This document shows positions 34,401 through 45,342 of a stretch of DNA of 64,000 nt, piece by piece. Made by a program: the position numbers and the translations under genes. Under the pieces are notes generated by a model, which was not told the origin of the DNA, did no database searches, and was given only the letters and a program-made list of their open reading frames with translations. The number at the start of each line of letters is the position of its first letter. Position 1 is the stretch's first letter. Origin of the DNA: Chrysoperla carnea (lineage: Eukaryota > Arthropoda > Insecta > Neuroptera > Chrysopidae); NCBI RefSeq assembly GCF_905475395.1, contig NC_058338.1, positions 14,646,935-14,710,934 on the forward strand. Direction: 5' to 3'.

Positions 34401-37400
34401 TCGATTTTCAGAAGTTTTGTTATTTAGAGAATTCGTTTGAGATTGCGATCGTAATGATTGTTCAAAGTTAATTTCGGGCTTATAAATATCGGTATTCTTA
34501 GAGTCGTCCAATTCACTGCGTTTGGAAATGGTTGAATTATTACTTTGCGGTGAAATAAATGTAACATTATTGCAAGTATTTTGGTTGCAATAAGATTTAG
34601 GATTGTTTATTTCGCTGCATGTATTAACGACTAAATTATTATAATTTTGGGGTGAAATAAATTTAGAAGACACAGAATTTGAACAAACATTTTCAGGATA
34701 AGAAGTTTCAATTTGTTTAAAATTTAAGTTGTTTTCTGGTATGAGTTCTGTATGAATATTTGAAAATTGTTTGTAATTATGAAAAGAAGCATTTGATGAA
34801 AAAGGTTTTGAATTTCCAATATTTATTGATTCTTCGTTACTTTTTTGGGACGAAGTACTCGCAAAATTTTGAATACTAGCTGAGTTAGATGTTTGACTTT
34901 CCAAATTTAAATTTGGTTTATTAACGTTTTTGGAACAATTATCGAGGGTTTTTAATTCTTTGGGAAGGTTCAAATCTTGATTCGTGTCGGAAAACTTTTG
35001 AATAATTTTTTGAGAGTAATTATCCTGGTTGAATGATATTTGTTTTGGTTCATTTTTTATATTCGAGTTTGGTTGAATTTGAGCATTCAAATTTTTAGAC
35101 ACAAAATCTTCGCCATTTTTATACGAAGAATTATTGCTTATTTCTGCGTTTTTGGCAGTTTCAAAAGAAATGTTAAAAGAATATTGCGCATTTGCATTTT
35201 CGGGAATGGTATTTAATTTATCGGAAGAAAGTTGTTCTGATGTATTGTGTAAGTTAGAACTCGAGTTTTTTAAAGTTTTTGAAACATTTTCATAATAATG
35301 TTTAATGTTGGGTGCATCTGGTGCTAATACATTTTTTTGATTTGTACTTTGTGGTATGGGATCTGCTATTTCATTTAAATATTTGTCATCAACATATGGT
35401 GCTACAGCTGTCAAATTTTTCGGCTCCTTCTGATTTTTCTGAATTGAAAGAGTTGAAGAATTCTTTGATTGTTTTAAATTATTTTCGTTCGATACTAAAC
35501 TAGTTTTATTATTAAATACAGACGAAATCATTTGATTTAAAACATCATTTGAGGTATCAAGCTCTGACGTATTATCCGTTTCCAGTGCATTATTTGCGAT
35601 AGTTTGGTTTTTATCAAGTTCGTGTATTATTGTCTCATCAAGTTTCCGAAAATTTTGCTTTATTTGTGATAATTGCATATTAATTTCTTTTATTGGGGGA
35701 TTCGACGCACTTTTATTCCTATTTAATTCAGAATTTTCGTACTTTTGAAATGCGTTTATTAGATAACGATTGATTGGAGGCATTTTTCTAGTGATTTCGA
35801 CATCCAGACCCACTGAAAAGGAACCATTAGAATTTTATTTGACTGGGAGTGATGCAAAAAAAAAAAAAACTATCTCATTATTAGAGATTTCTTGTCCTCT
35901 TTCCAGTGCCCGATCTAGAGTAGGATGGGGGGGGCGAGCCGGGAAATCGCCTGGAGTGGGAAAATAATACCAGGACTATTCCGAAAACTGGGATTGTAAT
36001 GAAAAATTTTATAAATAGTAATTTATAAATAAAATAAAACACTGAAAAAAAACACCATTGGAATCTATGTATTTAAGCGAAACTTTACATATATGTATTA
36101 TATATGTACACCCTGTATACAGGGTGTTTTTTTAAGTTGACATAAGCTTGAAACTGGATCAATAACTTTTATCGATAAAATTGTTTCAAACAAAATAGAT
36201 TTGCCTATTTATAAAGAACAACTTTCTAATTTAAAACGTTCATCTAATATTTGTCAGTTATGAATCAGAGTGAGCTTTTAATTGAACCTGAAAACTTAGA
36301 TCGAATTCGATGCCGATATAAGATGTGCGCTTTTGTTTTATTTTTTGCCCGTAGCGACTGAATAGCTAGATCGGACCCTGCCTCTTTCCAGAAAGTTAAT
36401 ATAGTACTCACCCCAAGTTTCACTAATCACACAGCCAAAAACTTCATGTTCAATTGTTTCAACCAACTTAACTTGATGTGTTAGAGTTTTAGTCATTAAA
36501 ACATCCTCATCTCTAAATTAAAATTAAACCGAAATTATGACCCTGTGACCCTCGATACTGCTATACTACCTGAATTATGGCTTTTTATGCAAACTTACCG
36601 ATACTTTTTATAAAATAAAATATTATTTGAAGTATCACCAACAAGAATAGAAAATCCATGGTTTTTTCCAGTTGTTGTCATATTTTGTAAGTCTTCAAAA
36701 TTTGAAAATTCGATAATGACGGTTAAATATCGTGGAGGTGGTGCAGCCACATCTGGAGGTGTAATTCTCAAAGAAAAATTGGGCAAATGCTTAACAAAGT
36801 TTATTAAATTATTGCCGAATGGTGGACCACGATTGCAAATCTAATTGAATGATAGAGCAAAATGCAAAAACTTTTTTTTTTCAATTTTAAAGATTTATTA
36901 TTTTCACTTACTCTTTCCAAATCTCGTGGATTTGAATTTAAAATATCAGTAAAAGTAATTTTTCCAGCAGAAGCAAGTAAATTCGCTGTTACTGGACCAA
37001 CTCGTTCAAATTGGCGTGATACATATTTCGAATTTTCCCATAAGCGGGCCGTAAAACATTTTGATAAAATTAAAGCGTTTCGTAATGCTATAAATCCTTT
37101 TTCTTGTGTTATTAAATATTGGCAAAGACCTATAGGAAGGAAAATATATACATAAACATAAGAAAGGAATTTTGTATTAAGAAATTTGAATTTTATTGTC
37201 CTTACAATGAGACATACGTTCGCCAATTCTCATAATGTGATCACTTTCCATTCTTAATGAACTTTCATGTATTGGTAATGCTCCCAATACGGCTTGAATA
37301 ATACTAGAAATAAATCAAACAAATAGATAATTATTTTTTACTTTTCAACAATAATATTTTATAAAGGGGTGCAATTTTTGATCTATGATTTCTTCCGGAA

Positions 37401-40400
37401 AAACTTAAAGAGTATCTAGATTAGGTTAGGTTAGAGTGGCTGTCCTGGGGTGAGACACACTTAGACCATATCCGTTGTGATACCTTAAATGGGTTGGCCC
37501 ATCCCCGGCCACTACCCGATGAACCATTTAGAGAGGCTGGCTCAAGTAAGTCCATCTCCTCATGACAAGAGCTAGACAGTGACAGAGAAGATGAGACATT
37601 GTCTCCTCCTCGTCACCACTGTGGCAGCTCCTGCAGTAGTCGTGATACACTGCAGGCCTAAGCGTTCAGCATGCTTGCCGCCCAGCCAGTGTCCTGTGAT
37701 AGCCGCAACAACTTTGCGAACAGAGGCCCTTGGAAGTGATATGTGGAAGAGTATCTAAAAGTGTATAATTTTGATAATCAGATTAATTTCAATGATTAAA
37801 TTTTGAAAAAATCTAATTTCGACAATTTACAGCGTTTAGAAATTAAGTGGATCTTATATGACGCCTGTATATTTACAAAATTATGAAAAAGTAAAAAATC
37901 AATAAATATTTTATAATTTCGAAAACATAAGATGAAAGAAAAAAATAAAATATTACCAATTAACTTTCATTGATAAACTAGTTATTCTGCCAGACATTGG
38001 AAATCGAATAGATTCAGAAAATTTACATTTATTCAATGCATTCAATATTTTTTTATCATTTACACGTAAGCGAATTTCAGAAAATTCATCTGAATCCGAA
38101 ATCATATTAATTAGCTGTGATAATGTTTCAGTTCCATTAATCTGAAAAAAAAAAAAAAAACAAAAATATTCCATTTTTGATGATCTTTTGATTTATTTTA
38201 AAAATCGAACCTTCATGAATAATTGCATTGTTGAAAAAGTTAAATAATACTGTGCCATTAATTCACCATTTCGAGTTGGTTTTAAGTCGACACCTAATTC
38301 TGTATCAGTTGTTACCAATTTCAATTTTTTCAATTTGTTTATCTCAATTTGACATAATTCTAAATACAAAAATCAGAAATAAAAAATCTTAAAGTTAAAT
38401 GAAATAAAAATAAGTGAGTAATATTTAAGTTGCAACCGAAGTGCGATGTATCACAAGAATTGATTTCCTCGGAAATTTAAAAGAATGGTGTAGAAGGGAC
38501 TTTACCCACACTTTACTTTCAACCCACAATTCTAAGATTCGTTCATTATTTATCAATTTGGATTTAACTTATAATTTAAAAGTATTACCAATTAATTTTG
38601 TTTCAATTTGTTCTGGTGTAAGCGAAGGTTGTGTTAATCCATAATATCGTGGATTTTTTAAAACTCGGATATAAAGAAATGTTGTCTTTATCCAATCTAA
38701 AGCAACCACAAGATCCGTTATTGTACGCAAAACAATTTCAGCATTCAAGTGTTCACCCAAATGCTTATGTAAATTACTTTCAATAATTTCTGTTCCCATA
38801 ATCATATTTTCATAGAATTTCTAAAATATATTTTATAAAATCGTGATACCAAACAAATTTTTTGAGCAAAATATAACTTACCTGCATTGATTCTTTGGTC
38901 ATAATTACAGCTGTAGCTGACGAATCATATTGTGGTCTTCCTGCGCGACCAATCATTTGCTGTAAGGCTATTTTTGAATAATTTTCGTAACCATTAGATT
39001 GATACATTTCGGTGGACTTAATTATAACTAAATGTGCTGGTAAGTTTACTCCCATTGCTGTGGAAAAACTCATTGTGAATTTCATTTGTGAATTTTGAAA
39101 ATACAGTCAAACCTAGGTGAGCGAGAATCAGAACTAGCATACCAAGACAAGTGGGAGGACACTTGATAATTATTATGATACGTAAAGAGTATTGACCCGT
39201 CTCCCGATAGTAAGCTTTGATTCATTTGGAGTTTTTTTAGGAACAGTTAGAGTAACTAGTTTTTACATCGGTTTTAAATCAGATATTTCGTAAAGACTAA
39301 TCTCGCTTCCCTGCAGATTCGACAGTAAATAAAACTTACAAAGAGTGCTTGTGGTTAGTAAAACGGCTACTACACCGGAACGAAACATATTTTCAACTAT
39401 ATAACGATCATTACAATCTATTCCAGCATGATGCCAGCCAATTCCTACTTCGAGCATTTCTTTTAATTTTTTATCACGCATTTCTCTCAAAGAATTTCTT
39501 ATGAAGTCTTTCTGAGTTTCTAAAGAAAAGGTTAATTTATATATATTTAGTATTTTAAGATTTTTCTAGACAATCCATCAGATTCCATTTGCTTCCGAGG
39601 GATTGTCTGATTGGTTGAGCTTCTCGATTTACCTGAAAAGTTACATGTAAAGGATTTACACAAAATTTCAGCAGTTGCCATTAAACCTTTTCGTGTTGTG
39701 CAAAATACTAATGTTGGCTTATTATTTGAATACTGTTGTATCACTGATTTTAATTTATAATTTAATGATAAATCAAATTTGAAAGGGGTTGTGTTTGATG
39801 GGCACATGTATCCCAATACAATTTTCTTTAACTGTACCGGACGATATTCTTCACCGAATTCTTGAATTATTGCCGAAGGCATAAATGGTTTTGTTTTATC
39901 ACCTAACCATTGACCAACGTCTTCAATATTTTTTATTGTAGCGGATAATGCTACAAAACGTATATGTGTTAGAAAATTTTTCGCTAATTCATCACAATTG
40001 TTATATTCCTTTGATGTTTGTTTTAATTCGTATTCGATGGATTTTTGGATAATTTTCATACGACTAACAACTGCTTCTAAAGTTGGCCCACGTTTACGAT
40101 CATTTAATAAATGAATCTGAAAGAAATTTGAGATTTCGGAAACTCAGTTTGAATTTACCAGTGTACCAGAAGATGAAGCAGAATAAGGAACCTGACTTCA
40201 TTCTTTATTAAAATTATGAAACCGTACCTCATCAATCATAAAAAGTTTAACAACTTTAACAATTTCTTTATTGTCTTTCCATTTTCGTGTAATTGAGTCC
40301 CATTTTTCTGGAGTTGTGATAATAATTTTATAATTTTCTAAAGTTTTAAACTCTAATCGATCTGTATCACCAGTCACTTCAATACAAGATAAGCCAATTT

Positions 40401-42251
40401 CGGAAAATTTTCTATTCCAATCACATAAACGTTCGCTGCACAATGATTTTATTGGAGCCACTATAAAAGATTTATTGATTTGTTTATTTGTTATGGATTT
40501 TTATTCCTTTTGGAGTTTATGGGGGTTTATACGAATATTATGTTTGGGTGAAAAGTTCATTAATAAATAATTTTCAAGAGTTGGGAAATATATGAGGTAG
40601 GATTCCGAAACAAAGCAGATTTAATAAACTGGTAGCTTTTTTAAAAATATATGATTAGAAAAATACAGGCTGGTTTTAGATAAGTGTCTGTCCAAATTAC
40701 AAACAGTTCTGTCCAAAACATTTTTTTGAAAATCCATCCAATTACATGAATTTTGTAGCGGCTGCAGCTCTGAAAAGGGCCATCTTGGGGCCCACGTTTA
40801 CAATGACATTACTTCAGTGACGGACACTTATTTAAAATCACTCTGTATATCTACTTAAGAAATTTTCTGAAAAATAATTAAAAAATAAAAATGTATCTTA
40901 CTGTAAACGATTTTAAAATCTCCCGTGTATTGAATATCCTCAATGGCCATCATTAAACGAACAATTGCTAATTCGAATATGGTTGTTTTTCCAGAACCAG
41001 TTGGTGCTGATACAACTAAGCTTCTATCTAATAAATTTTAAAACATATTATATAATTTTTGATCTAACAAAATGTGATTCATTTGAGAGATAGATTAGAA
41101 AAATATAATGGCTCAGATTGTGGAAAAAGTTATCATAACGTTCTGGTTTTGAAAAGAAGAATAAAGGAACAATTTTCCACGAATTTTTTCACATGGTAAA
41201 AAAAAAATTACAATTACCAGCAAAATTTTATAGGCCTAATCAAATATTTGGTGAACAATTTTCTCAATCGGATTTCTGAGATCGACTTTCAAGTGAAATA
41301 CAGTGTATATTGAACTTGCTATTGAAAGTACTGAAATATTAATATTTACGCCATAAAAACTTCATTTATGCTTTGCTCGTTATTATTACTTTTTGGTAAA
41401 TCCGAGATTAAAGTTTCCTAGATAAAACGACGTTTTCTAAAAATGAAACCCAGCTAGACCGATTTTTCGCCCCACGAAACATCCTGCATATAAAATTTCA
41501 TGAATGTCGTTTTAGCTGTTTCCAAGATAAGACGACGTTTTCTAAAAATGAAACCTAGCTTGATCGATTTTTCGCCCTCGAAAACTACTGCAAACTAAAT
41601 TTAATAAAAATCGTTGGAGCTGTTTCCGAAGGAAAACGACATTTTCTAAAAATAAAACCTAGCTAGATAGATTTTTCGCTCCAAAAACCCCTTGTATACC
41701 TTATAAATTTCGAAAGCGAAGTTTTCTAAAAATGAATTTAAATAAATTTCATGAAAATTGTTGGAGCCGTTTCAGAAATTCCTTATATAAGATATAAGAT
41801 TTTACACTTACCTGAGTATAACGCATTATCCATAACACGAGACTGAACCAAATTAAAATACCGAAAGTTTTCAAATAAATTTCGATATTTACTAGCTAAA
41901 TTTTACGTTAAGAAGATTATTTTAACTCTAAATAAGTAGAATAGTATGATACTAATGATAACTAGAAAAGGATACGAATTTCTTCAACAGATCTTAAATC
42001 ACCATTTTTCTGATAAAATCTAGGTGGCCTATCATTAAAAATTGTGTCTGCAGGACTTAAATCCATAAAACTAAAGTTCAAAAATTAAAATTACTTAGGT
42101 ACTTATAGTTCTTTATTAGTTATTACTTAGACATTAATTCTTACCGCGAATCTTGGGTTTGAATTGGTGAATAATCCATGGAAAATCGATCAGAATTTTG
42201 CGATCCATGATTATCAACAATAGGACTATTATCTTGATTTTCGTGAATCAT
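31490..42251 (-). CDS. HFM1: HFM1/MER3 meiotic DNA helicase with very long disordered C-terminal tail
   Basis: Seventeen exons on the minus strand: 42251-42145, 42070-41976, 41895-41812, 41027-40902, 40460-40228, 40116-39633, 39519-39340, 39057-38882, 38820-38589, 38359-38211, 38141-37957, 37303-37206, 37129-36912, 36840-36599, 36512-36412, 35812-33253, 32501-31490; 6282 nt, 2093 aa. Superfamily 2 Ski2-like motifs: Walker A APTGSGKT (103-110), TTPEKWD, Walker B DEIH (214-217, across an intron), VALSATIKN, TTSTL then SMGVNLPAHL, and QMIGRAGRP (470-478). A winged-helix and Sec63 region follows, with HLNAEIVLRTI, RFPMSGRI and ALILSKCFTARLWENS close to human HFM1. The final conserved block ETWVGLDVEI is joined in phase to one 2560-nt exon and a last exon, both Asn/Ser-rich and unlike any domain. 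The human tail is about 350-400 aa; here it is about 1190. Role: stabilising recombination intermediates for meiotic crossovers in the nucleus. Confidence 0.95.
36108..36127. repeat. Perfect 20-bp palindrome
   Basis: ACACCCTGTATACAGGGTGT in HFM1 intron 15. The half site CAGGGTGT is a common terminus of insect transposons; the sequence that follows to about 36330 (AAGTTGACATAAGCTTGAAAC onward in part) looks like a dispersed repeat. Confidence 0.8.
37415..37745 (-). mobile_element. LINE 3' fragment with RNase H/zinc-knuckle coding remnant in HFM1 intron 11
   Basis: On the minus strand the fragment starts with ITGHWLGGKHAERLGL-type coding, shifts frame, and continues CRSCHSGDEEETMSHLLCHC, the C-terminal region of reverse transcriptases of R1/LOA/Jockey-like LINEs. 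A non-coding end with TATCACAACGGATATGG, CTGTCTAGC... and GGACAGCCACTC then leads to a tail of CTAACC repeats. It has the same sense as HFM1 and is truncated at the 5' side. Confidence 0.75.
41405..41760. repeat. Tandem repeat of about 105 bp in HFM1 intron 3
   Basis: The core CGTTTTCTAAAAATGAAACC occurs at 41431 and 41535 and in altered form at about 41640, with a partial fourth copy near 41722. Other shared parts are GATCGATTTTTCGCC and GCTGTTTCC. Three and a half diverged copies. Confidence 0.8.
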
Positions 42252-45200
42252 ATTTAGCACGGAAAACTAAAAGAAAAAACTTTTAAGCCACTTATCTCAC
42301 CTCACTAAAAAATATTACTATAGAAATTTATTTATTTTCAAATAAAACAAAAAAACAATTGAATAACGAATTTGAATGTCAACATTATGGCGGGAATATA
42401 AAAAAACAATTGACGAAATACGAATTTGTGTTTGAATTTTTTTATATTAAATTTTTTGTAGTAAACATACTTTTTTTTCTGAAATTTAAGAACAAAATGA
42501 GGTAATATTGAACAGTTAAAAAGTAGACAATTTAATAATTATTATTTTATATTATGGACTGTGTCGTTTTTTTGAAAAATACACATTGATAACAGTAATA
42601 TCACACTTGTATTAAAATTATATGTTACCTATTTTATTCGATATTCTTCTATACGTTTCAATTATAATTAATTTATTATTTAATATATATTTATAAGTAA
42701 TTTAATATTATTTTATGTAGAAAATAAAACAACAGTTTAATATTTTAAACAAACATTCTTGTATTATATTACTAATTTCAGATGTTTATTACTAAATTTA
42801 AAATATTATTGTTACATTTTTAACGTTTCCATGATTAGTTCACTAAAAGACAACGTTAGTTTACAGAAAACTATAAGCTCCAAAAATTTTCGTCACTTAA
42901 AAATCATTAAAAATCTGACAGGAAATAAGAATATGTACGTCTGAAATAAGGATAAGTACAAGCCGCCAAAAACGCGATTTTTTTAAGGCTTTATGTTCGA
43001 CTTGGCTTTATCAAAAAAAATCAAGTGAATTTGTATAACGTAGGCAAAACTGTCGTTTCGACCTCCTGCCACCGATCAGGGAGCAGATTTATGCGTTAAA
43101 AAATAATTTCAGCAAGGTTTTAGTATTGAAACAAATATTACATCCTCCTGGTTGGGGTACTAAGGTAAAAAGTTCGGTTTTTTGTGTACCTTTAACTCTT
43201 TTGTGACTCAGCCAGAACAAAGTAAAGAGTGAAACCCTTAAAATTGCATTTCCGGGGTTTTCATATCCCACCACCCCAATTTTACCTATCCTAATAAAAA
43301 TTTGGAGGCTTGAACTTTTCCTTTGAATAAATTTAATGGGTTCAACTTTGGAGTAAACCGGAATGTTAGGTCCTTCACAAGTTCCTTCACGTTTATATCA
43401 ATTTTGGCGTCTTATATCCCCGTCTTTATTAGGGTAGGACATGGGCATATCTAAGAGGAGGTAGGTCAGGACATCAGCCTCCCCCCCCTAGACGTCGACT
43501 TACCATAGATTTTGTTAGCTAAGTATGGACTAGCTGAGCACTATGATGGGTAGGGAATCGAGTTGCTTAGTACTTCAAAAAATAAGTAAGTATTCAATAG
43601 TATGTACGGGACATTTGAAATTAGTAATAATTAATTGGACATCAATAAATTATTTACAATTATTAACATTAATGTTTTGGTTGTGGGTATAAATTAGAAA
43701 TTGATTTTTCTGGAACAAGAAGGATCGTTTTCAAAAGTTAATAGATAGTATGTTTACAAACGTGTATAATCCGAAGAGCTTTTGAAAAGAATCTCAAAGA
43801 AACAAAGAGATCTACGGAAGTTGTTCTATTCGGAGGAAAACATAATATCATAATGGACTGAAATTTCTCAAAAAGAGCCTAGATTTGCATGGTTTTTGAA
43901 AATCAATTTGCTGGTTTTTTTTATAAAGACTTTGAAGTTTTTCCCTATCTCATAATATTTCAAAAAATTTTGAGCTTATACTTTCTGATACACATACGAC
44001 TGATTTTTGCTTTCAATTTCTGCCGTATGTATTAGGTACCTATAAGAAAAAATGTTTCTAACAAAAGTTGTTTGTTATTTTATAAAGATAACCTTTCTAA
44101 TTTTAAATTTTCTATCAGAGTTCAGAGCATGAGTTGATTTTTAAACGAAATAAACGAATTTTCCTTCCAAGCAGAACAACTTTTACTTGTGACATTTTTT
44201 AAAAAGGGCCAACCGGTATTTTTGCAAATGGCTTATCACAAACGTATAATGTAAACATACCAAATATATAATAAATTATTATTGAATTCATGGAAATAGA
44301 TTTTATATTCCCCTCTACTTCCATAAATTTGATATTCCTTGTAATTTTGACAAAGCTATATTATTATCATAAACAATTTAATTTATTCTCGGATATAATT
44401 AGTATTTTATTAGTTACATCAAATTATTAAAATCAAAAAAAATATAGCCTTGCCAATAAGTAATTAATCCAAATACAAGATAGTGGTCGATCGATAAATT
44501 TTCTAGAAACAATTATAAGGATTAATTGCTTTGCTTAGGCCATTTAGGAGCAAAGGAAAATGTGTTATTGATGTTCCTATAATATACATTTGAGGAAATT
44601 AAGGACAATTATTATTAAGGCTGTTTTCTCGCTTTGGGCATTGCGACGGAAAACTCTAAGTTTATTTTATATACCATGATAATTTGAAGTCGATTGACCG
44701 TCTCTAACTCGAGATCATTTTTTGGATCATTTTGTTTATCGGTATCGAAAGACCGCTGTAACTATTTTTAGTTGCTCTGGGAGAAATGCCATTATAGTTG
44801 AACCACATTAATCGAGTTTTTGACGGAAAATGTTCCAAACAAAAGTTGTTTATTTTTTTATAAGGACATTTCTTACATTAAAACTTTTGTTCTATCCCTA
44901 ACGGTTTACAAGATAGGTCCTCTGGAACCAAGACCCGATTGACCTATGTTGCTCATTTACAAACTCGACCTCACTTTTTTACGCGCTGAGCACGCTGTAA
45001 AACTCAATTTGATATTTTTATTCGTTTTTGAGTTATAGTGTTGTCAGACGGAAAGACAGACAGACAGACAGACCTGACAACGGGAAATGGACTAAAAAGG
45101 TTATTTTATGTTATAAACTTGGGACTAAATTTAGTATACCTTGATATATTTCATATACATGGTATAAAAACTTTTTTAATAAGGCCTTTTCAACGAAAGC

Positions 45201-45342
45201 AATCATTTGATGTCCAATAATTTACGATCGATCACTCACTAAATATTTTACTTTGTAAAAAAATAAACTTATAAAATTAACTTCTTTTTCTTTTTATATT
45301 AAAACTTTTTTACATAAAAAAAATCACTTTCAACAACCACTG
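42252..45342. other. Interval between HFM1 and the potassium channel
   Basis: HFM1 5' flank on the left, potassium-channel 3' flank on the right. About 44815-45175 is a dispersed repeat. No conserved exon was seen; 43000-43500 is somewhat richer in GC and unlike the rest, but no frame was recognised. Confidence 0.6.
44815..45175 (+). repeat. Dispersed repeat family C, copy 1
   Basis: Shares with 50175-50590 the blocks AACAAAAGTTGTTTATTTTT, ACGGTTTACAAGAT, GCTCATTTACAAACTCGACC, TTTTTGAGTTAT and an ACAGACAGAC run, then CAAACTTGGGACT. Probably a non-autonomous transposon; no ends were defined. Confidence 0.75.

Noticed and set aside
33249-35813. An independent 854-codon intronless gene
   Set aside because: An AG acceptor and in-phase codons join it to HFM1 just before the conserved VGLDVEI block, and a consensus donor ends it; it is an internal HFM1 exon.
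39547-40059. End of the helicase exon at the downstream stop near 39547
   Set aside because: A GT donor at 39632-39631 followed by the next acceptor restores the conserved helicase sequence, so the stop lies in the intron.
45051-45073. An ACAG/GACA microsatellite as an independent feature
   Set aside because: It belongs to dispersed repeat family C, being shared with 50411-50436.
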